A stretch of DNA of 64,000 bases from Hyphomicrobium_A sp963728165 (GCA_963728165.1 CAVSIY010000001.1:124001-188000); one strand, 5' to 3'; positions 8,999 to 18,396 are shown, numbered from the stretch's first letter. Made by a program: numbers and translations. The notes: a model not told the origin generated them from the sequence alone.

Positions 8999-10015
8999 TC
9001 ACGGTGCCGTCGGCGGGTGCTTGCCGACGAGTTCGAGCGTCTTGCGCATCGCGCGCTTCGCCCATCCGCACTCTCGGCCCGGCCATATCACCTCCTGGAT
9101 CTCTGAAGGGGATCGGCCCTGGTCGGATTCGGCGCCGGTGAGACGCGCGATGATGGAAAAGAGGTTCTGCCGCTCGATCAGCTCCGTGCGCGCCGCGCGG
9201 ATGGCATCGAGCCGCTCCGGCCACGGGTCGGTCTTGAGGATCTCCCCGATCTGGGCGACCGCGCGATCATGGTCGTCGATGTCGAACAGCGGCACCATCG
9301 AGCGCTCGGGAAAATACTCGGTGACGTTGCGGCAGCCAGAAAAGATCGGCAGGCTGTAGCCGAGGTAGGCGTCGGCGAGCTTCTCGGTCCAGAAGTGCGG
9401 ACAATCGTTGTTCTCGAGCGCGAGATGGTAGCGATAGGGAGCGATCGCCTCGGCCTTGTCGCTGATGGATTGAAATCCGCGCCCGAACACAGAGATCGAA
9501 TCTGGAAATTCCTGCCGCAGCCGCTCGATCAGGCGCAGGCGCGCGCGCTGGCGCGGCAACTTCGCCTTGGTAGAGCAGACGACGGAGATGCAATTGAGCT
9601 TGTTCTCCGGGACCGGCATCGCGCGCAAATCGGCAAGCCCGGAGCGGGCGACCATCTTGCCTCCCGATCCGAAGGCGACGCCGTAGAACCAATTGATGCC
9701 GGGCTGGCTCGCGATCCATCGGCCGCGAAAGCCCGGTATGGGATAAGGCGATACGAGGATACCGAACTGGTTGGCGAACGCGGCACGGTAGCGCTTCTGA
9801 CCGGGGGGCTCCGTGACAAAGAGGATACGCCGGTGGCGTGGAACCCGCGTCGCCACCGGCGCTCTGATGTCGTCGTAAACGACGATCCAATCGTCGGAAG
9901 CGTCGGGCGCAAGATTGACCGTGAGGCCGCCATGATGCCCCGCTCCGTCATCGGTTTGACGAAACCACGGCCAATCATGACGTGTGAGAAAAGCGATCTG
10001 GCGTGCGCCGGACAA
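8999..10015 (-). CDS. Glycosyltransferase family 10 (alpha-fucosyltransferase-like)
   Basis: Predicted to transfer a sugar, typically fucose from GDP-fucose, onto lipopolysaccharide or capsule glycans in the cytoplasm. The C-terminal half has the GT10 signature: VFGRGFQSISDKAEAIAPY, then YHLALENNDCPHFWTEKLADAY and LPIFSGCRN, equivalent to the family's ENS-x-YVTEK and P-x-YWG motifs. The best start is a TTG at 10015; no in-frame ATG fits a 338-aa product. There are no other polysaccharide genes nearby, so it is an orphan. Substrate specificity cannot be read from the sequence. Confidence 0.82.
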   Translation of the reverse strand: MSGARQIAFLTRHDWPWFRQTDDGAGHHGGLTVNLAPDASDDWIVVYDDIRAPVATRVPRHRRILFVTEPPGQKRYRAAFANQFGILVSPYPIPGFRGRWIASQPGINWFYGVAFGSGGKMVARSGLADLRAMPVPENKLNCISVVCSTKAKLPRQRARLRLIERLRQEFPDSISVFGRGFQSISDKAEAIAPYRYHLALENNDCPHFWTEKLADAYLGYSLPIFSGCRNVTEYFPERSMVPLFDIDDHDRAVAQIGEILKTDPWPERLDAIRAARTELIERQNLFSIIARLTGAESDQGRSPSEIQEVIWPGRECGWAKRAMRKTLELVGKHPPTAP

Positions 10016-10138
10016 GCAGCTCTTCGGCGCGCAGGCAGCGCGCCGCCTCTAACCAGGGTCGACCTTCGGGCGGCCAGCAGGTGAGCCGAATTCATCTGTG
10101 GATGCAAGCCTTACGCACACATCGCGCATAGCGTGAGG

Positions 10139-11233
10139 TCAATCCGCACCTTCCCCAGGCGCCACCAGCACCGCCGCGCCCGTGAGATCGCCGGCCCGTA
10201 GCTGCGCGATCGCCGCGTTCGCGTCGGTGAGGTCGAAGGTCGTCACGTGCGGCCGGATGGGAATGCGCGGCGCAATCTCAAGGAAGTCGATCGCGTCCTG
10301 GCGCGTGAGGTTGGCGACCGAGCGCACCACGCGCTCGCCCCATAAAAGCGCATACGGCATCGCTGGGATGTCGGTCATGTGGATGCCGCCGAGCACCAGC
10401 GTGCCGCCCTTGACCAGTGCCTTGAGCGCCAGCGGCACGAGCGGCCCGACGGGTGCAAAGATGATGGCGCCGTCGAGCGGCTTGGGCGGCATCTCCTCGG
10501 ACGACCCGGCCCACACGGCGCCGAGCTCGCGCGCGAGCTTCTGGGCGCCCTTGTCGCCCTTGCGCGTGAACGCGAAGAGATACTGCCCGTGAAAGACGGC
10601 GAGCTGGGCGACGATGTGGGCGGCGGCGCCGAAGCCGTAGATGCCGAGGCGCCCGGCGTTGCGCACCAGCTTCCAGGCGCGATAGCCGATGAGCCCGGCG
10701 CACATCAAGGGCGCGGCCTCCGCGTCCCCGTACTCGGGCGGTATGGCAAAGACGTAGTCGGCATCGGCAGTTGCGTACTCGGCATAGCCGCCGTCGATGG
10801 TGTAGCCCGTGAAGCCGGGGTGATCGCATAGGTTCTCGCGGCCGCTGCGGCAATAGGAGCAGCGCCCGCAGGTCGCCCCCAGCCAGGGCACGCCGACCCG
10901 ATCGCCGATCTTGAAGCCGCGCACGCCCGCACCGATGGCGACGATGCGGCCGATGATCTCGTGGCCGGGAATGACGTGCGGTTTGGGATGGCTGAGATCG
11001 CCGTCGAGGACGTGCAGATCGGTGCGGCAGATGCCGCAGGCGGCGACGCGGATGAGGACGTGCCCGCGCTTGGGCGCGCGCACGGGCCGCTCCTCGCGCC
11101 GAAGCGGCGCGCCGGCGTGATCGAACGCCATGGCGGTCATGTGCTTGGGCAACGTTGCGGGCGCTTGCGGCCCTTTTACCGCCTTGCGCGGGGTTGCCGG
11201 GGTCTTGGCGCGGGGCAATCGTCGTGCGGGCAC
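10139..11233 (-). CDS. Zinc-dependent alcohol dehydrogenase
   Basis: NAD(P)-dependent oxidation or reduction of alcohols and aldehydes, cytoplasmic. Catalytic zinc ligands are visible in CGICRTDLH and PGHEIIGR, and the structural-zinc cysteines in CGRCSYCRSGRENLC. The nucleotide-binding GIYGFGAAAH is a variant of GxGxxG. Best match is the AdhP/COG1064 group. The GTG at 11233 gives 364 aa with a Lys/Arg-rich N-terminal extension; an ATG at 11138-11140 would give a more usual N-terminus but has no ribosome-binding site. The GTG is 3 bases after the stop of the small upstream gene, suggesting coupled translation. Confidence 0.88.
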   Translation of the reverse strand: MPARRLPRAKTPATPRKAVKGPQAPATLPKHMTAMAFDHAGAPLRREERPVRAPKRGHVLIRVAACGICRTDLHVLDGDLSHPKPHVIPGHEIIGRIVAIGAGVRGFKIGDRVGVPWLGATCGRCSYCRSGRENLCDHPGFTGYTIDGGYAEYATADADYVFAIPPEYGDAEAAPLMCAGLIGYRAWKLVRNAGRLGIYGFGAAAHIVAQLAVFHGQYLFAFTRKGDKGAQKLARELGAVWAGSSEEMPPKPLDGAIIFAPVGPLVPLALKALVKGGTLVLGGIHMTDIPAMPYALLWGERVVRSVANLTRQDAIDFLEIAPRIPIRPHVTTFDLTDANAAIAQLRAGDLTGAAVLVAPGEGAD

Positions 11234-11236
11234 GCT

Positions 11237-11413
11237 CTAATCCATTTCGACGACGGAGGCGATGTGGAAGGTGCGCATGACGCCGTCATGCTTCGTCACA
11301 GAGACATACTCGTCGGGCGTAAATTTGTGCTTGTCGAACTTGAAGCCCGGCTCGTCGTCCTCCTCGGTCTTGGGATCATAGTCGATCGCCCATGTTCCGC
11401 CACGCTTGTGCAC
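11237..11413 (-). CDS. Small hypothetical protein (58 aa), start uncertain
   Basis: An open frame with strongly GC-biased third positions ends in TAG at 11237-11239, 3 bases before the alcohol dehydrogenase start. The sequence is acidic and ordered-looking (RGGTWAIDYDPKTEEDDEP, then KFTPDEYVSVTKHDGVMRTF). The only usable start I find is a GTG at 11411-11413 with a poor ribosome-binding site; a stop lies seven codons further up. It may therefore be the 3' remnant of a longer or frameshifted gene. Family not recognised. Codon bias and tight spacing support real coding. Confidence 0.5.
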   Translation of the reverse strand: MHKRGGTWAIDYDPKTEEDDEPGFKFDKHKFTPDEYVSVTKHDGVMRTFHIASVVEMD

Positions 11414-11577
11414 GAGGAGGCCGATTTTCTCTCAACAAGCCGGGAGTAGTCGATAGCGATGGCGAAGGAAGCATCGCCCGGTTAAGGCTGTGTGTCGGTT
11501 GGTGGCATCGTGTATCAATGTGGGCGCCGGCGCCGGGCCTTCCGAGAGGCGCCGGAGCGAGGTAGGGTTTGCGCCAC

Positions 11578-13314
11578 ATGACCGGCGAAACCAGAACCAT
11601 CAGTACTGGGATCGAGATGGTGGACGGGACAGACCCAAAGCTGCGCGTCGAGCGGGCCGAGGGTGAGCTGCGGCGTTCGGAATCGCAGATTGCCGCCATC
11701 CTGGCGATCGCCGCCGACGCCATCATCGCGCTCGACGGCGACTTGCGCATCACCCAGTTCAACGACGGAGCGGCAGCCATTTTCGGCTATGCCAAAGACG
11801 AGGTGCTGGGGCGCCCTCTGGAGATGCTCATCCCGGAGCGGTTTCGCACTGCGCACGCCGGTCACGTGCATTCGTTCGCCGCCTCCGGCGTGGCCGCACG
11901 CCGCATGGGCGAGCGCGAGGCGATCTTCGCGTTGCGCAAGGACGGCAGCGAGTTTCCCGCGGAGGCATCGATCGCCCAGCTCAGCGTGGGGGACGAGCTT
12001 GTCTACATGGTGCTGCTGCGCGACGTGACCGAGCGCAAGCGCACGGAAGCAATCCTGGCCCAGGGCACCGCGGAGCTGGAGGCACGCGTGGCCGAGCGCA
12101 CGAAGGCGCTGGAGCAGGAGATCCGCCGCCGGGAGGAGGCCCAAGCCGCGCTCATCCAGGCGCAGCGCATGGAGGCCTTCGGCCAGTTGACTGGAGGTAT
12201 TGCTCACGATTTCAATAACTTGCTTACCATCGTCCTCGGCAACCTGGAGTTCTTGGAGCCCAAGCTCGCAGGCGAGGACGAGCGCGCCCTGTTGCGCCGC
12301 GCGGCCGACGCAGCGCAGATGGGGGCAAGGCTGACCTCGCGGCTCTTGTCGTTCGCGCGTCGGCGGCGCCTGGCGCCGGCGGTCCTCAATCTCAATGATC
12401 TCGTCCTCGGTCTGGCAGAGCTGCTGAAACGGTCGCTTGGCGAGCGGATCACGCTCACCACGGTTCTGGCCGGCGCGCTGTGGCCGACGCGCGCCGATCC
12501 CAGCGAGGTGGAGAACGCCGTCCTGAACCTCGCCATCAACGCGCGCGATGCCATGCCGCAAGGCGGCAACCTCGTGATCGAGACGCGCAACGCGAGCGTC
12601 GGCGCGGACACTGCCGAGGCCGAGTCGGGTCTGCGTGCCGGCGACTACGTTCGCATCTCGGTGACCGACACCGGAACAGGGATGGACAACGACACGCTGA
12701 AGCGCGTCTTCGAGCCGTTCTTCACCACCAAGGAAGGGCGCGGCACGGGCCTGGGCCTCAGCACCATCTATGGCTTCGCCCGGCAGTCGGGCGGGCATGT
12801 CACCATCAAAAGCGCGCCGGGTGCAGGCACCACGGTCAATCTCTATCTGCCGCGCGAGGCGCCCATCACGGCGTCGAGACGCACAGACACCGCGCCGAGC
12901 GTGCCGCTATCGGAACACTGCGAGACCGTTCTCGTTGTCGAGGACGAGCCCAAGCTGCGCGAGCTGACGTTGCAGCGCATCGAAGGCCTCGGCTACGTGG
13001 TGCTGGAAGCCGAGGATGCAGCCGCGGCCATGCGCATCCTGCAAGGGGAGGCGGAAATTGCGCTCGTCTTCAGCGATATCGTGCTTGGCAGCGGGATGTC
13101 CGGCTTCGAGCTGGGGCGCTGGGTGCGTGTCAACAAGCCCGAGGTGGAGGTTCTGCTCACGACGGGGTATGCCTCGGATGCGGATGTTAGCGAGGAGTGC
13201 CGGACCGAGTTCGAGATCCTGCACAAGCCCTATGATCGCTCCGCGCTCGCCGTCGCGCTGCGGACGGCGCTCAAGGCCGGTCACAGCCGGCGGACGTCGC
13301 CGGCAAACACGTAG
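11578..13314 (+). CDS. PAS-domain hybrid sensor histidine kinase with C-terminal receiver
   Basis: Soluble sensor kinase of 578 aa, no transmembrane segments, so it senses a cytoplasmic signal. Order: PAS domain (about 30-150; IIALDGDLRITQFNDGAAAIFGY), coiled coil, HisKA with the phosphoacceptor His in GGIAHDFNN (about 211), HATPase (NLAINARDAMP, DTGTGM, GTGLGLSTIYGF) and a receiver (VVEDEP, phosphoacceptor Asp in FSDIVLG near 500, Lys in HKPYD). The PAS shows a His in a PERFRTAH stretch that aligns with the FixL heme ligand, but the nearby Arg is absent and this His is common in other PAS domains, so heme binding is unproven. Its last 34 bases overlap the convergent response regulator gene. 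Confidence 0.9.
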   Translation: MTGETRTISTGIEMVDGTDPKLRVERAEGELRRSESQIAAILAIAADAIIALDGDLRITQFNDGAAAIFGYAKDEVLGRPLEMLIPERFRTAHAGHVHSFAASGVAARRMGEREAIFALRKDGSEFPAEASIAQLSVGDELVYMVLLRDVTERKRTEAILAQGTAELEARVAERTKALEQEIRRREEAQAALIQAQRMEAFGQLTGGIAHDFNNLLTIVLGNLEFLEPKLAGEDERALLRRAADAAQMGARLTSRLLSFARRRRLAPAVLNLNDLVLGLAELLKRSLGERITLTTVLAGALWPTRADPSEVENAVLNLAINARDAMPQGGNLVIETRNASVGADTAEAESGLRAGDYVRISVTDTGTGMDNDTLKRVFEPFFTTKEGRGTGLGLSTIYGFARQSGGHVTIKSAPGAGTTVNLYLPREAPITASRRTDTAPSVPLSEHCETVLVVEDEPKLRELTLQRIEGLGYVVLEAEDAAAAMRILQGEAEIALVFSDIVLGSGMSGFELGRWVRVNKPEVEVLLTTGYASDADVSEECRTEFEILHKPYDRSALAVALRTALKAGHSRRTSPANT

Positions 13315-14018
13315 CCGACCCCGCGCACGGTCTTGACGAGCTGCGGACACTCGCCGCGCTCGATCTTCTTGCGCAGGCGCGCAACGAGCCCGTCGATGGA
13401 GCGATCGAGCGGCGTCCAGTCGTGCCCCTTCAGGAGATCCATGAGCTCGTCGCGAGACAAAACGCGCCCCGGCCGCTCGATTAGGACTGCGAGCAGATTG
13501 AACTCGGCCGTCGTCAGCTCGCACAGGGCGCCTTCCGGCGTCTTGAGCTCGCGCCGGCCCGCATCGAGCGTCCAGCCGTCGAACGTGTAGCGGTTGCTGC
13601 GCTCGGCCGCAGCCGGGGCACGCGCCGGCTCGGGGCCGGGGCCGGCGTAGCGGCGCAGGACGGCGCGGATCCGCGCCAGCACCTCGCGCATGTGAAACGG
13701 CTTGGCGATGTAGTCGTCGGCGCCGAGCTCGAGCCCCACCACGCGGTCGATCATGTCGCCTTTGCCGCTGATCATCACGATCGGCACGTTGTGCTTGGCA
13801 CGCACCTCGCGCGCCAGCGTGAACCCGTCCTCGCCCGAGAGCCTGACGTCGAGCGTGATGAGATCGACGGGCTGGGCCTCGAGCTGCGCCATCAGCCCGG
13901 CGCCGTCCTTTGCCTCCGAGACCGTAAATCCCTCCGGCTCCAGGCCGGCGCGCAGCAGCGCGCGCACGTCAGCCTCGTCGTCGACTATCAGAACGCGAAC
14001 GGGGTTTGTCCCCATCAT
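13281..14018 (-). CDS. OmpR/PhoB-type response regulator
   Basis: DNA-binding response regulator, 245 aa from the ATG at 14016-14018 (a second ATG follows at once). Receiver: acidic pair in LIVDDE, phosphoacceptor Asp57 in TLDVRLSGEDG, Lys in IAKPFHMREVL. The C-terminal winged helix (about 145-240) has LTTAEFNLLAVLIERPGRVLSR and RLRKKIE...GVGYVF, diagnostic of the OmpR group. It converges on the hybrid kinase gene with a 34-base overlap, so the two products may form a pathway although they are not co-transcribed. Divergent from the FixK-like regulator across about 170 bases. Confidence 0.92.
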   Translation of the reverse strand: MMGTNPVRVLIVDDEADVRALLRAGLEPEGFTVSEAKDGAGLMAQLEAQPVDLITLDVRLSGEDGFTLAREVRAKHNVPIVMISGKGDMIDRVVGLELGADDYIAKPFHMREVLARIRAVLRRYAGPGPEPARAPAAAERSNRYTFDGWTLDAGRRELKTPEGALCELTTAEFNLLAVLIERPGRVLSRDELMDLLKGHDWTPLDRSIDGLVARLRKKIERGECPQLVKTVRGVGYVFAGDVRRL

Positions 14019-14188
14019 CGAAGGGTCTTGCTCCACTTTTCTCGGGCCGCCGTCGGGAGTGCAGGGCGCCCTTGCTCCCTCCCCGATACAGTCGTGCACA
14101 AATTCTCACAAGGGCAACACATGGGCGTGGCTTCCGGCTGGTTTCCTGCAACTGGATCGGCTTTAGCGCTTTAGCGAAGGAAACGACC

Positions 14189-14911
14189 ATGTTGGCCATG
14201 ACGCTGTCACCGGACCTCGCGGTACAACCGGATATCTTCGACGTCCCCGCAGGGGCCCCCCGCAGCGGGCGGCCCATCGACCAAAGGCTGAAAGCCGCCG
14301 CGCCAAAGGTGCTGCAGGCGCGCGAGCACGTCTTCTTCGAGGGGGATCGCAAGGACCACGTCTACCTGGTCGAGAAGGGCACGGTTTGCCTCTACAAGAC
14401 GTTGCCGGACGGACGTCGCCAGATCGTCGACTTCGCCTACCCGGGCGACCTCATCGGGCTGGGCGGTCCGGGCGACCACGTGTTCAGCGCGCAAGCCATC
14501 ACGCTCGCCCGACTGCGCTGTCTTCCGGCGGGCCTTCTGCACGAGGTGGCGCTGCACGATCCTCAGGTCAGCATGCAGCTTTATCGCGCGCTGTCCGATC
14601 AGCTTCTCGCTGCCCGCGATCTCTTGTTGACGGTCGGCCAGCGCAACGCCACCGAGCGCCTCGGGGCGCTGCTGCTGGCGCTGTCTCGGCGCAACGAGCG
14701 GATCGGTGCCGACCCCACGCAGATCGCATTGCCGATGACGCGCGCCGACATCGCCGACTTCCTCAGCCTGACCATCGAGACGGTGAGCCGCACCTTCACC
14801 AAGCTGCGCCTGGGCGGGATCATCGACTTGGTGCAAAGCTCGCTCGTCGTCATTCGCGACCAGCGCGCACTGGAGCGTCTTGCTGCAGGGGACGTGCAAG
14901 GCATCCGATGA
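14189..14911 (+). CDS. Crp/Fnr-family transcription regulator, FixK-like
   Basis: Transcription factor of 240 aa with an N-terminal cyclic-nucleotide-binding-like beta roll (about 35-125; FFEGDRKDHVYLVEKGTVCLYK) and a C-terminal winged helix (about 150-225). The recognition helix TIETVSRTFTKLR has the E-x2-SR pattern of FNR-type proteins, which read TTGAT-N4-ATCAA. Only isolated cysteines are present, so no oxygen-sensing iron-sulfur cluster is expected; it resembles FixK more than FNR. Start at 14189 follows GAAGGA; the upstream frame is not used. Matching boxes lie before ccoN (26850) and before the exported protein at 18467, making these likely targets. Confidence 0.88.
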   Translation: MLAMTLSPDLAVQPDIFDVPAGAPRSGRPIDQRLKAAAPKVLQAREHVFFEGDRKDHVYLVEKGTVCLYKTLPDGRRQIVDFAYPGDLIGLGGPGDHVFSAQAITLARLRCLPAGLLHEVALHDPQVSMQLYRALSDQLLAARDLLLTVGQRNATERLGALLLALSRRNERIGADPTQIALPMTRADIADFLSLTIETVSRTFTKLRLGGIIDLVQSSLVVIRDQRALERLAAGDVQGIR

Positions 14912-15038
14912 GTCTCGTCGCTGCGGCGCAAGCAAATGCGTGCGAGTGCGTGTGGCAGCTCGAGTCGTTGCCGAACGGATGGCAGGTGTTTGGCGTTGTT
15001 GCCCGCAGACCTCGGCGGATTCCAAGGAACGAGATGAG

Positions 15039-15539
15039 ATGGCTGCTGACCTGAAGTGCTGTTGGTTCGTCGCCGCCGTGTTTCGCGAGCCGCACGATCT
15101 CGTGTCGACGATCGCCGAGCTGCGCGCCAACGATTTTTCAGGCAATCGATTGCTCGTCGTGGCCAATCACCGGGCGGCGGACGCCCGCAAGGCCTTGGAC
15201 GGGTCAGTCGTCGGCCCGGTGCCGGTCACGGGCGTGGGTGAGAACGGCGCCGTCAAGGCCCCTCAGTCCCTCAAGCTGTCCGCCGAGCTGCGCACGCTCT
15301 TGAAGGCCATGGGGGAGGTCGACCCGGTCGAGCGCCGCAGCGAAGGCGGGGCCGACGGCCCCGACCGTGAAAGCCAGTCGCAAGTTTATGCACAGTTGCG
15401 TCAGGACGTCGCCGGCGGCGCGCTGGTGCTGATTGCGAGCGTTGCAGATCCGGACGAGCAGCTGCTCGGTGCGCGCATCCTGTTGCGCGGCAACTGCGAG
15501 TGCGTTTTGACGCACGAGATCGCCGCGGGCAACGCCTGA
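15039..15539 (+). CDS. Hypothetical protein (166 aa)
   Basis: Unrecognised cytoplasmic protein. The ATG at 15039 lies behind AAGGAACGAG, preferred to an earlier in-frame start that would overlap the regulator gene. The N-terminal third (CCWFVAAVFREPHDLVSTIAEL) looks like the start of an alpha/beta fold in which two strands flank a helix, reminiscent of heat-induced stress proteins with a DUF1269-like beginning, but I cannot assign it. The C-terminal segment has QVYAQLRQDVAGGALVLIASVADPDEQ, which suggests a second alpha/beta unit. It sits between the FixK-like regulator and the acyl-CoA synthetase, same strand, and could be regulated with either. Confidence 0.6.
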   Translation: MAADLKCCWFVAAVFREPHDLVSTIAELRANDFSGNRLLVVANHRAADARKALDGSVVGPVPVTGVGENGAVKAPQSLKLSAELRTLLKAMGEVDPVERRSEGGADGPDRESQSQVYAQLRQDVAGGALVLIASVADPDEQLLGARILLRGNCECVLTHEIAAGNA

Positions 15540-15665
15540 CGCAGGGTGCGGCTTTTTCACCTCTGTCTTAAGCCTGTCGCAACCTCGACCCTATCTAAAC
15601 TTAAGTCGTCAAGCAGCGCTGCCTCCCCCCGGCAAGCGCCCCCTACGCGCGAGGTGCGGCCCCGC

Positions 15666-18383
15666 ATGACCATCCGTAATCTCGGCAAACTGCTCGCTCC
15701 CAAGTCGATCGCGTTCATCGGCGCGAGCCCGGAGCCGGCGAGCGTCGGCGCGATCGTGACCGCCAACCTGCAGGCGGGCGGATTCGCCGGGCCCCTGTGG
15801 CTCGTCAATCCCCATCACAAGAGCATCGGCGGCGCGCCCTGCTATGCCTCGCCCGCCGACCTTCCCGGCGTGCCCGATCTCGCCGTGATCGCCACGCCAC
15901 CGAAGACGATCCCGCGCGTGATCGCTGAGCTCGGCGCCAAGGGCACGCGCGCCGCTGTCGTCATTACGGCGGGTGTCGGCGGCGAGCTGCGCCGCGACAT
16001 GCTCAAGGCCGCGCAGCCCTACTGCCTGCGCATCCAGGGGCCAAACTGCCTCGGGCTGCTGCTGCCGCCGATCGGGCTCAACGCCAGCTTCGGGCAAAGC
16101 ATGCCGCTCAAGGGCGACCTCGCCTTCCTCTCGCAGTCGGGCGCGCTGGTGACGGCGATTATCGATTGGGCCGGCACACGCGACATCGGCTTCTCGCAGG
16201 TCGTCTCCATGGGCGACATGGCGGATGTGGATTTCGGCGATCTGCTCGACTATCTCGCCGGCGATGCGGGAAGCCGGGCGATCCTGCTCTACATGGAGCA
16301 GCTGACGGACGCCCCCAAGTTCCTCTCTGCCGCCCGCCGGGCGGCGCGTGCCAAGCCGGTCATCGTCTTGAAGGCCGGCCGCAATGCGACGGCGGCCAAG
16401 GCCGCGAGCTCGCACACGGGCGCGCTGGCGGGCTCCGACGCGGCCTACAACGCCATCTTTCGCCGTGCCGGTCTCTTGCGCGTCAAGGAGCTGGGCGAGC
16501 TGTTCCAGGCGGCCGAGGTTCTCTCCTCGGCGCCGCCCTTGTTGGGTGAGCGGCTCGCCATTCTCACCAACGGCGGCGGCGCGGGCGTGCTCGCCGCCGA
16601 CAGCCTCGCCGACGAGGGGGGTATCCTTTCGGCGCTGTCGCCCGAGACCAAGGAGGCGCTCGACGCCGTGCTGCCGCCCACGTGGTCAAAGGGCAACCCC
16701 ATAGACATCATCGGCGACGCGGGTCCTGATCGCTATGCCAACGCCATCGAGGCGGTGTTCGCCGATGAGACGAGCGACGCTCTGCTGGTGATGAATTGCC
16801 CGACGGCGCTCGCCTCCAGCGAGGAGGCGGCCGGCGTGGTGATTGCCGCCGACGCCAAGCGCAAGATGGCGCACCGGCCGCCCAAGCCCGTCTTGACCAA
16901 CTGGCTGGGCGACGGCGGGGCCTCGCGCAGCCGCGCGCTGTTCTCTGCCGCCGGCATCCCCACGTTCGAGACGCCCGATGCGGCGATCAACGGCTTCATG
17001 CAGCTCGTCCACTACAGGCGCGCGCAGGAGGAGCTCATGCAGACGCCGCCCTCGCTGCCGGGCGGCCTCCACTTCGATCATGAGCGTGCCGAAAGCATCA
17101 TCAAGGCCGCCCTGCGTGCCAAGCGCAGCATGCTGTCGGAGGTCGAGGCCAAGGCGCTTCTGTCGGCCTACGGCGTTCCCGTGGTCCGGACCGAGACGGC
17201 GGAGGACCCCGACGGCGTGGCCAGGATCGCGGCCGACATTCTAAAGAGCGACAAGGCCTGCGTGGTCAAGATCCTCTCCGACGACATCTCGCACAAGTCC
17301 GACGTCGGCGGCGTGCGGCTCGCCATCAAGACCGCCGAGGAGGCGCGCGAGGTGGCGAGCGCCATGCTCAAGAAGGTGCACGACCTCAAGCCCGAGGCGC
17401 GCATTCGCGGCTTCACCGTGCAGCCGATGGTCGCGCGCCCGCACGCGCACGAGCTGATCATCGGCATGAGCGAGGATCAGACCGTAGGCCCGCTCATGAT
17501 GTTCGGCGCCGGCGGCACGGCCGTGGAGGTGATCGCCGATACGGCGCACGCGTTGCCGCCGCTCGACTTGAAGCTCGCACGCACGCTCATCCACGAGACG
17601 CGCATCCACCGTCTGCTCGACGGCTATCGCGATCAGCCGCGGGTGGATTTCGCCGCGATCGCTATGGCGCTCGTGCGCGTGAGCTACCTCGTTGCGGCGC
17701 ACGAGGAGATTCGCGAGCTCGACATCAATCCGCTGCTCGCCGACGAGAACGGTTGTGTCGCGCTCGACGCCCGCGTGCGCATCGCCGACCCGGCGGTGAG
17801 CCCGCGCAAGCCCATGGCGATTAGGCCCTATCCGGTCGAGTGGGAGCAGGAGGACGACCTTCCGGGCATCGGTCGCGTCATCATGCGCCCCATCCGGCCC
17901 GAGGACGAGACGCTCTATGCGCTGTTCTTCTCCAAGCTCTCGCCCGACGACATCCGCATGCGCTTTTTCACCGCCAAGCCGGACCTCTCCTTCAAGTTTC
18001 TGGCGCGGCTGACGCAGATCGACTACGCGCGCGAGATGGCCTTCGTGGCGATTGCCGCAGAGACGGGCGAGCTGCTCGGGGTGTCGCGCCTCATTGCCGA
18101 TCCCGACTACACGAGCGCCGAGTACGGCGTGCTGGTGCGCTCCGACCTCAAGTCGAAGGGGCTCGGCTGGCGCCTCATGCAGCACCTCATCGATTATGCG
18201 CGGCACGAGAAGCTGGAGGAGCTCTACGGTGAGGTGCTGGCCACCAACACGACGATGCTGCGCATGTGCGAGGAGATGGGCTTCCATATCGAGGCCGACC
18301 CCGGCGATGCGGGAATTCGCGACGTCCGCCTCAATCTGCATGGCGTCGCAAAAGACAAAGCGCGCCGGCAGACGGGGACGTGA
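15666..18383 (+). CDS. ADP-forming acyl-CoA synthetase fused to GNAT acetyltransferase (Pat-like)
   Basis: Large 905-aa fusion. The N-terminal part is an NDP-forming acyl-CoA synthetase: CoA-binding Rossmann domain (about 5-130; PKSIAFIGASPEPASVG), two succinyl-CoA-ligase-like domains with the phospho-His segment SSHTGALAGSD near 250, and an ATP-grasp domain (about 480-700; CVVKILSDDISHKSDVGGV). The last 170 residues are a GNAT domain (IRPEDETLYALFFSKLSPDDIRMRFF, then GLGWRLMQHLI). Proteins of this design (Pat of enterobacteria) acetylate lysines of metabolic enzymes such as acetyl-CoA synthetase. Whether the synthetase half is active here cannot be told. The 15666 ATG follows GAGGTG; the upstream extension is rejected. 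Confidence 0.9.
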   Translation: MTIRNLGKLLAPKSIAFIGASPEPASVGAIVTANLQAGGFAGPLWLVNPHHKSIGGAPCYASPADLPGVPDLAVIATPPKTIPRVIAELGAKGTRAAVVITAGVGGELRRDMLKAAQPYCLRIQGPNCLGLLLPPIGLNASFGQSMPLKGDLAFLSQSGALVTAIIDWAGTRDIGFSQVVSMGDMADVDFGDLLDYLAGDAGSRAILLYMEQLTDAPKFLSAARRAARAKPVIVLKAGRNATAAKAASSHTGALAGSDAAYNAIFRRAGLLRVKELGELFQAAEVLSSAPPLLGERLAILTNGGGAGVLAADSLADEGGILSALSPETKEALDAVLPPTWSKGNPIDIIGDAGPDRYANAIEAVFADETSDALLVMNCPTALASSEEAAGVVIAADAKRKMAHRPPKPVLTNWLGDGGASRSRALFSAAGIPTFETPDAAINGFMQLVHYRRAQEELMQTPPSLPGGLHFDHERAESIIKAALRAKRSMLSEVEAKALLSAYGVPVVRTETAEDPDGVARIAADILKSDKACVVKILSDDISHKSDVGGVRLAIKTAEEAREVASAMLKKVHDLKPEARIRGFTVQPMVARPHAHELIIGMSEDQTVGPLMMFGAGGTAVEVIADTAHALPPLDLKLARTLIHETRIHRLLDGYRDQPRVDFAAIAMALVRVSYLVAAHEEIRELDINPLLADENGCVALDARVRIADPAVSPRKPMAIRPYPVEWEQEDDLPGIGRVIMRPIRPEDETLYALFFSKLSPDDIRMRFFTAKPDLSFKFLARLTQIDYAREMAFVAIAAETGELLGVSRLIADPDYTSAEYGVLVRSDLKSKGLGWRLMQHLIDYARHEKLEELYGEVLATNTTMLRMCEEMGFHIEADPGDAGIRDVRLNLHGVAKDKARRQTGT

Positions 18384-18396
18384 GGCGCGCCTGCGG

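Noticed and set aside
11807..11960. Heme-PAS (true FixL) assignment of the hybrid kinase
   Set aside because: The FixL-like His is present, but the neighbouring Arg is not, and the same His occurs in ordinary PAS domains.
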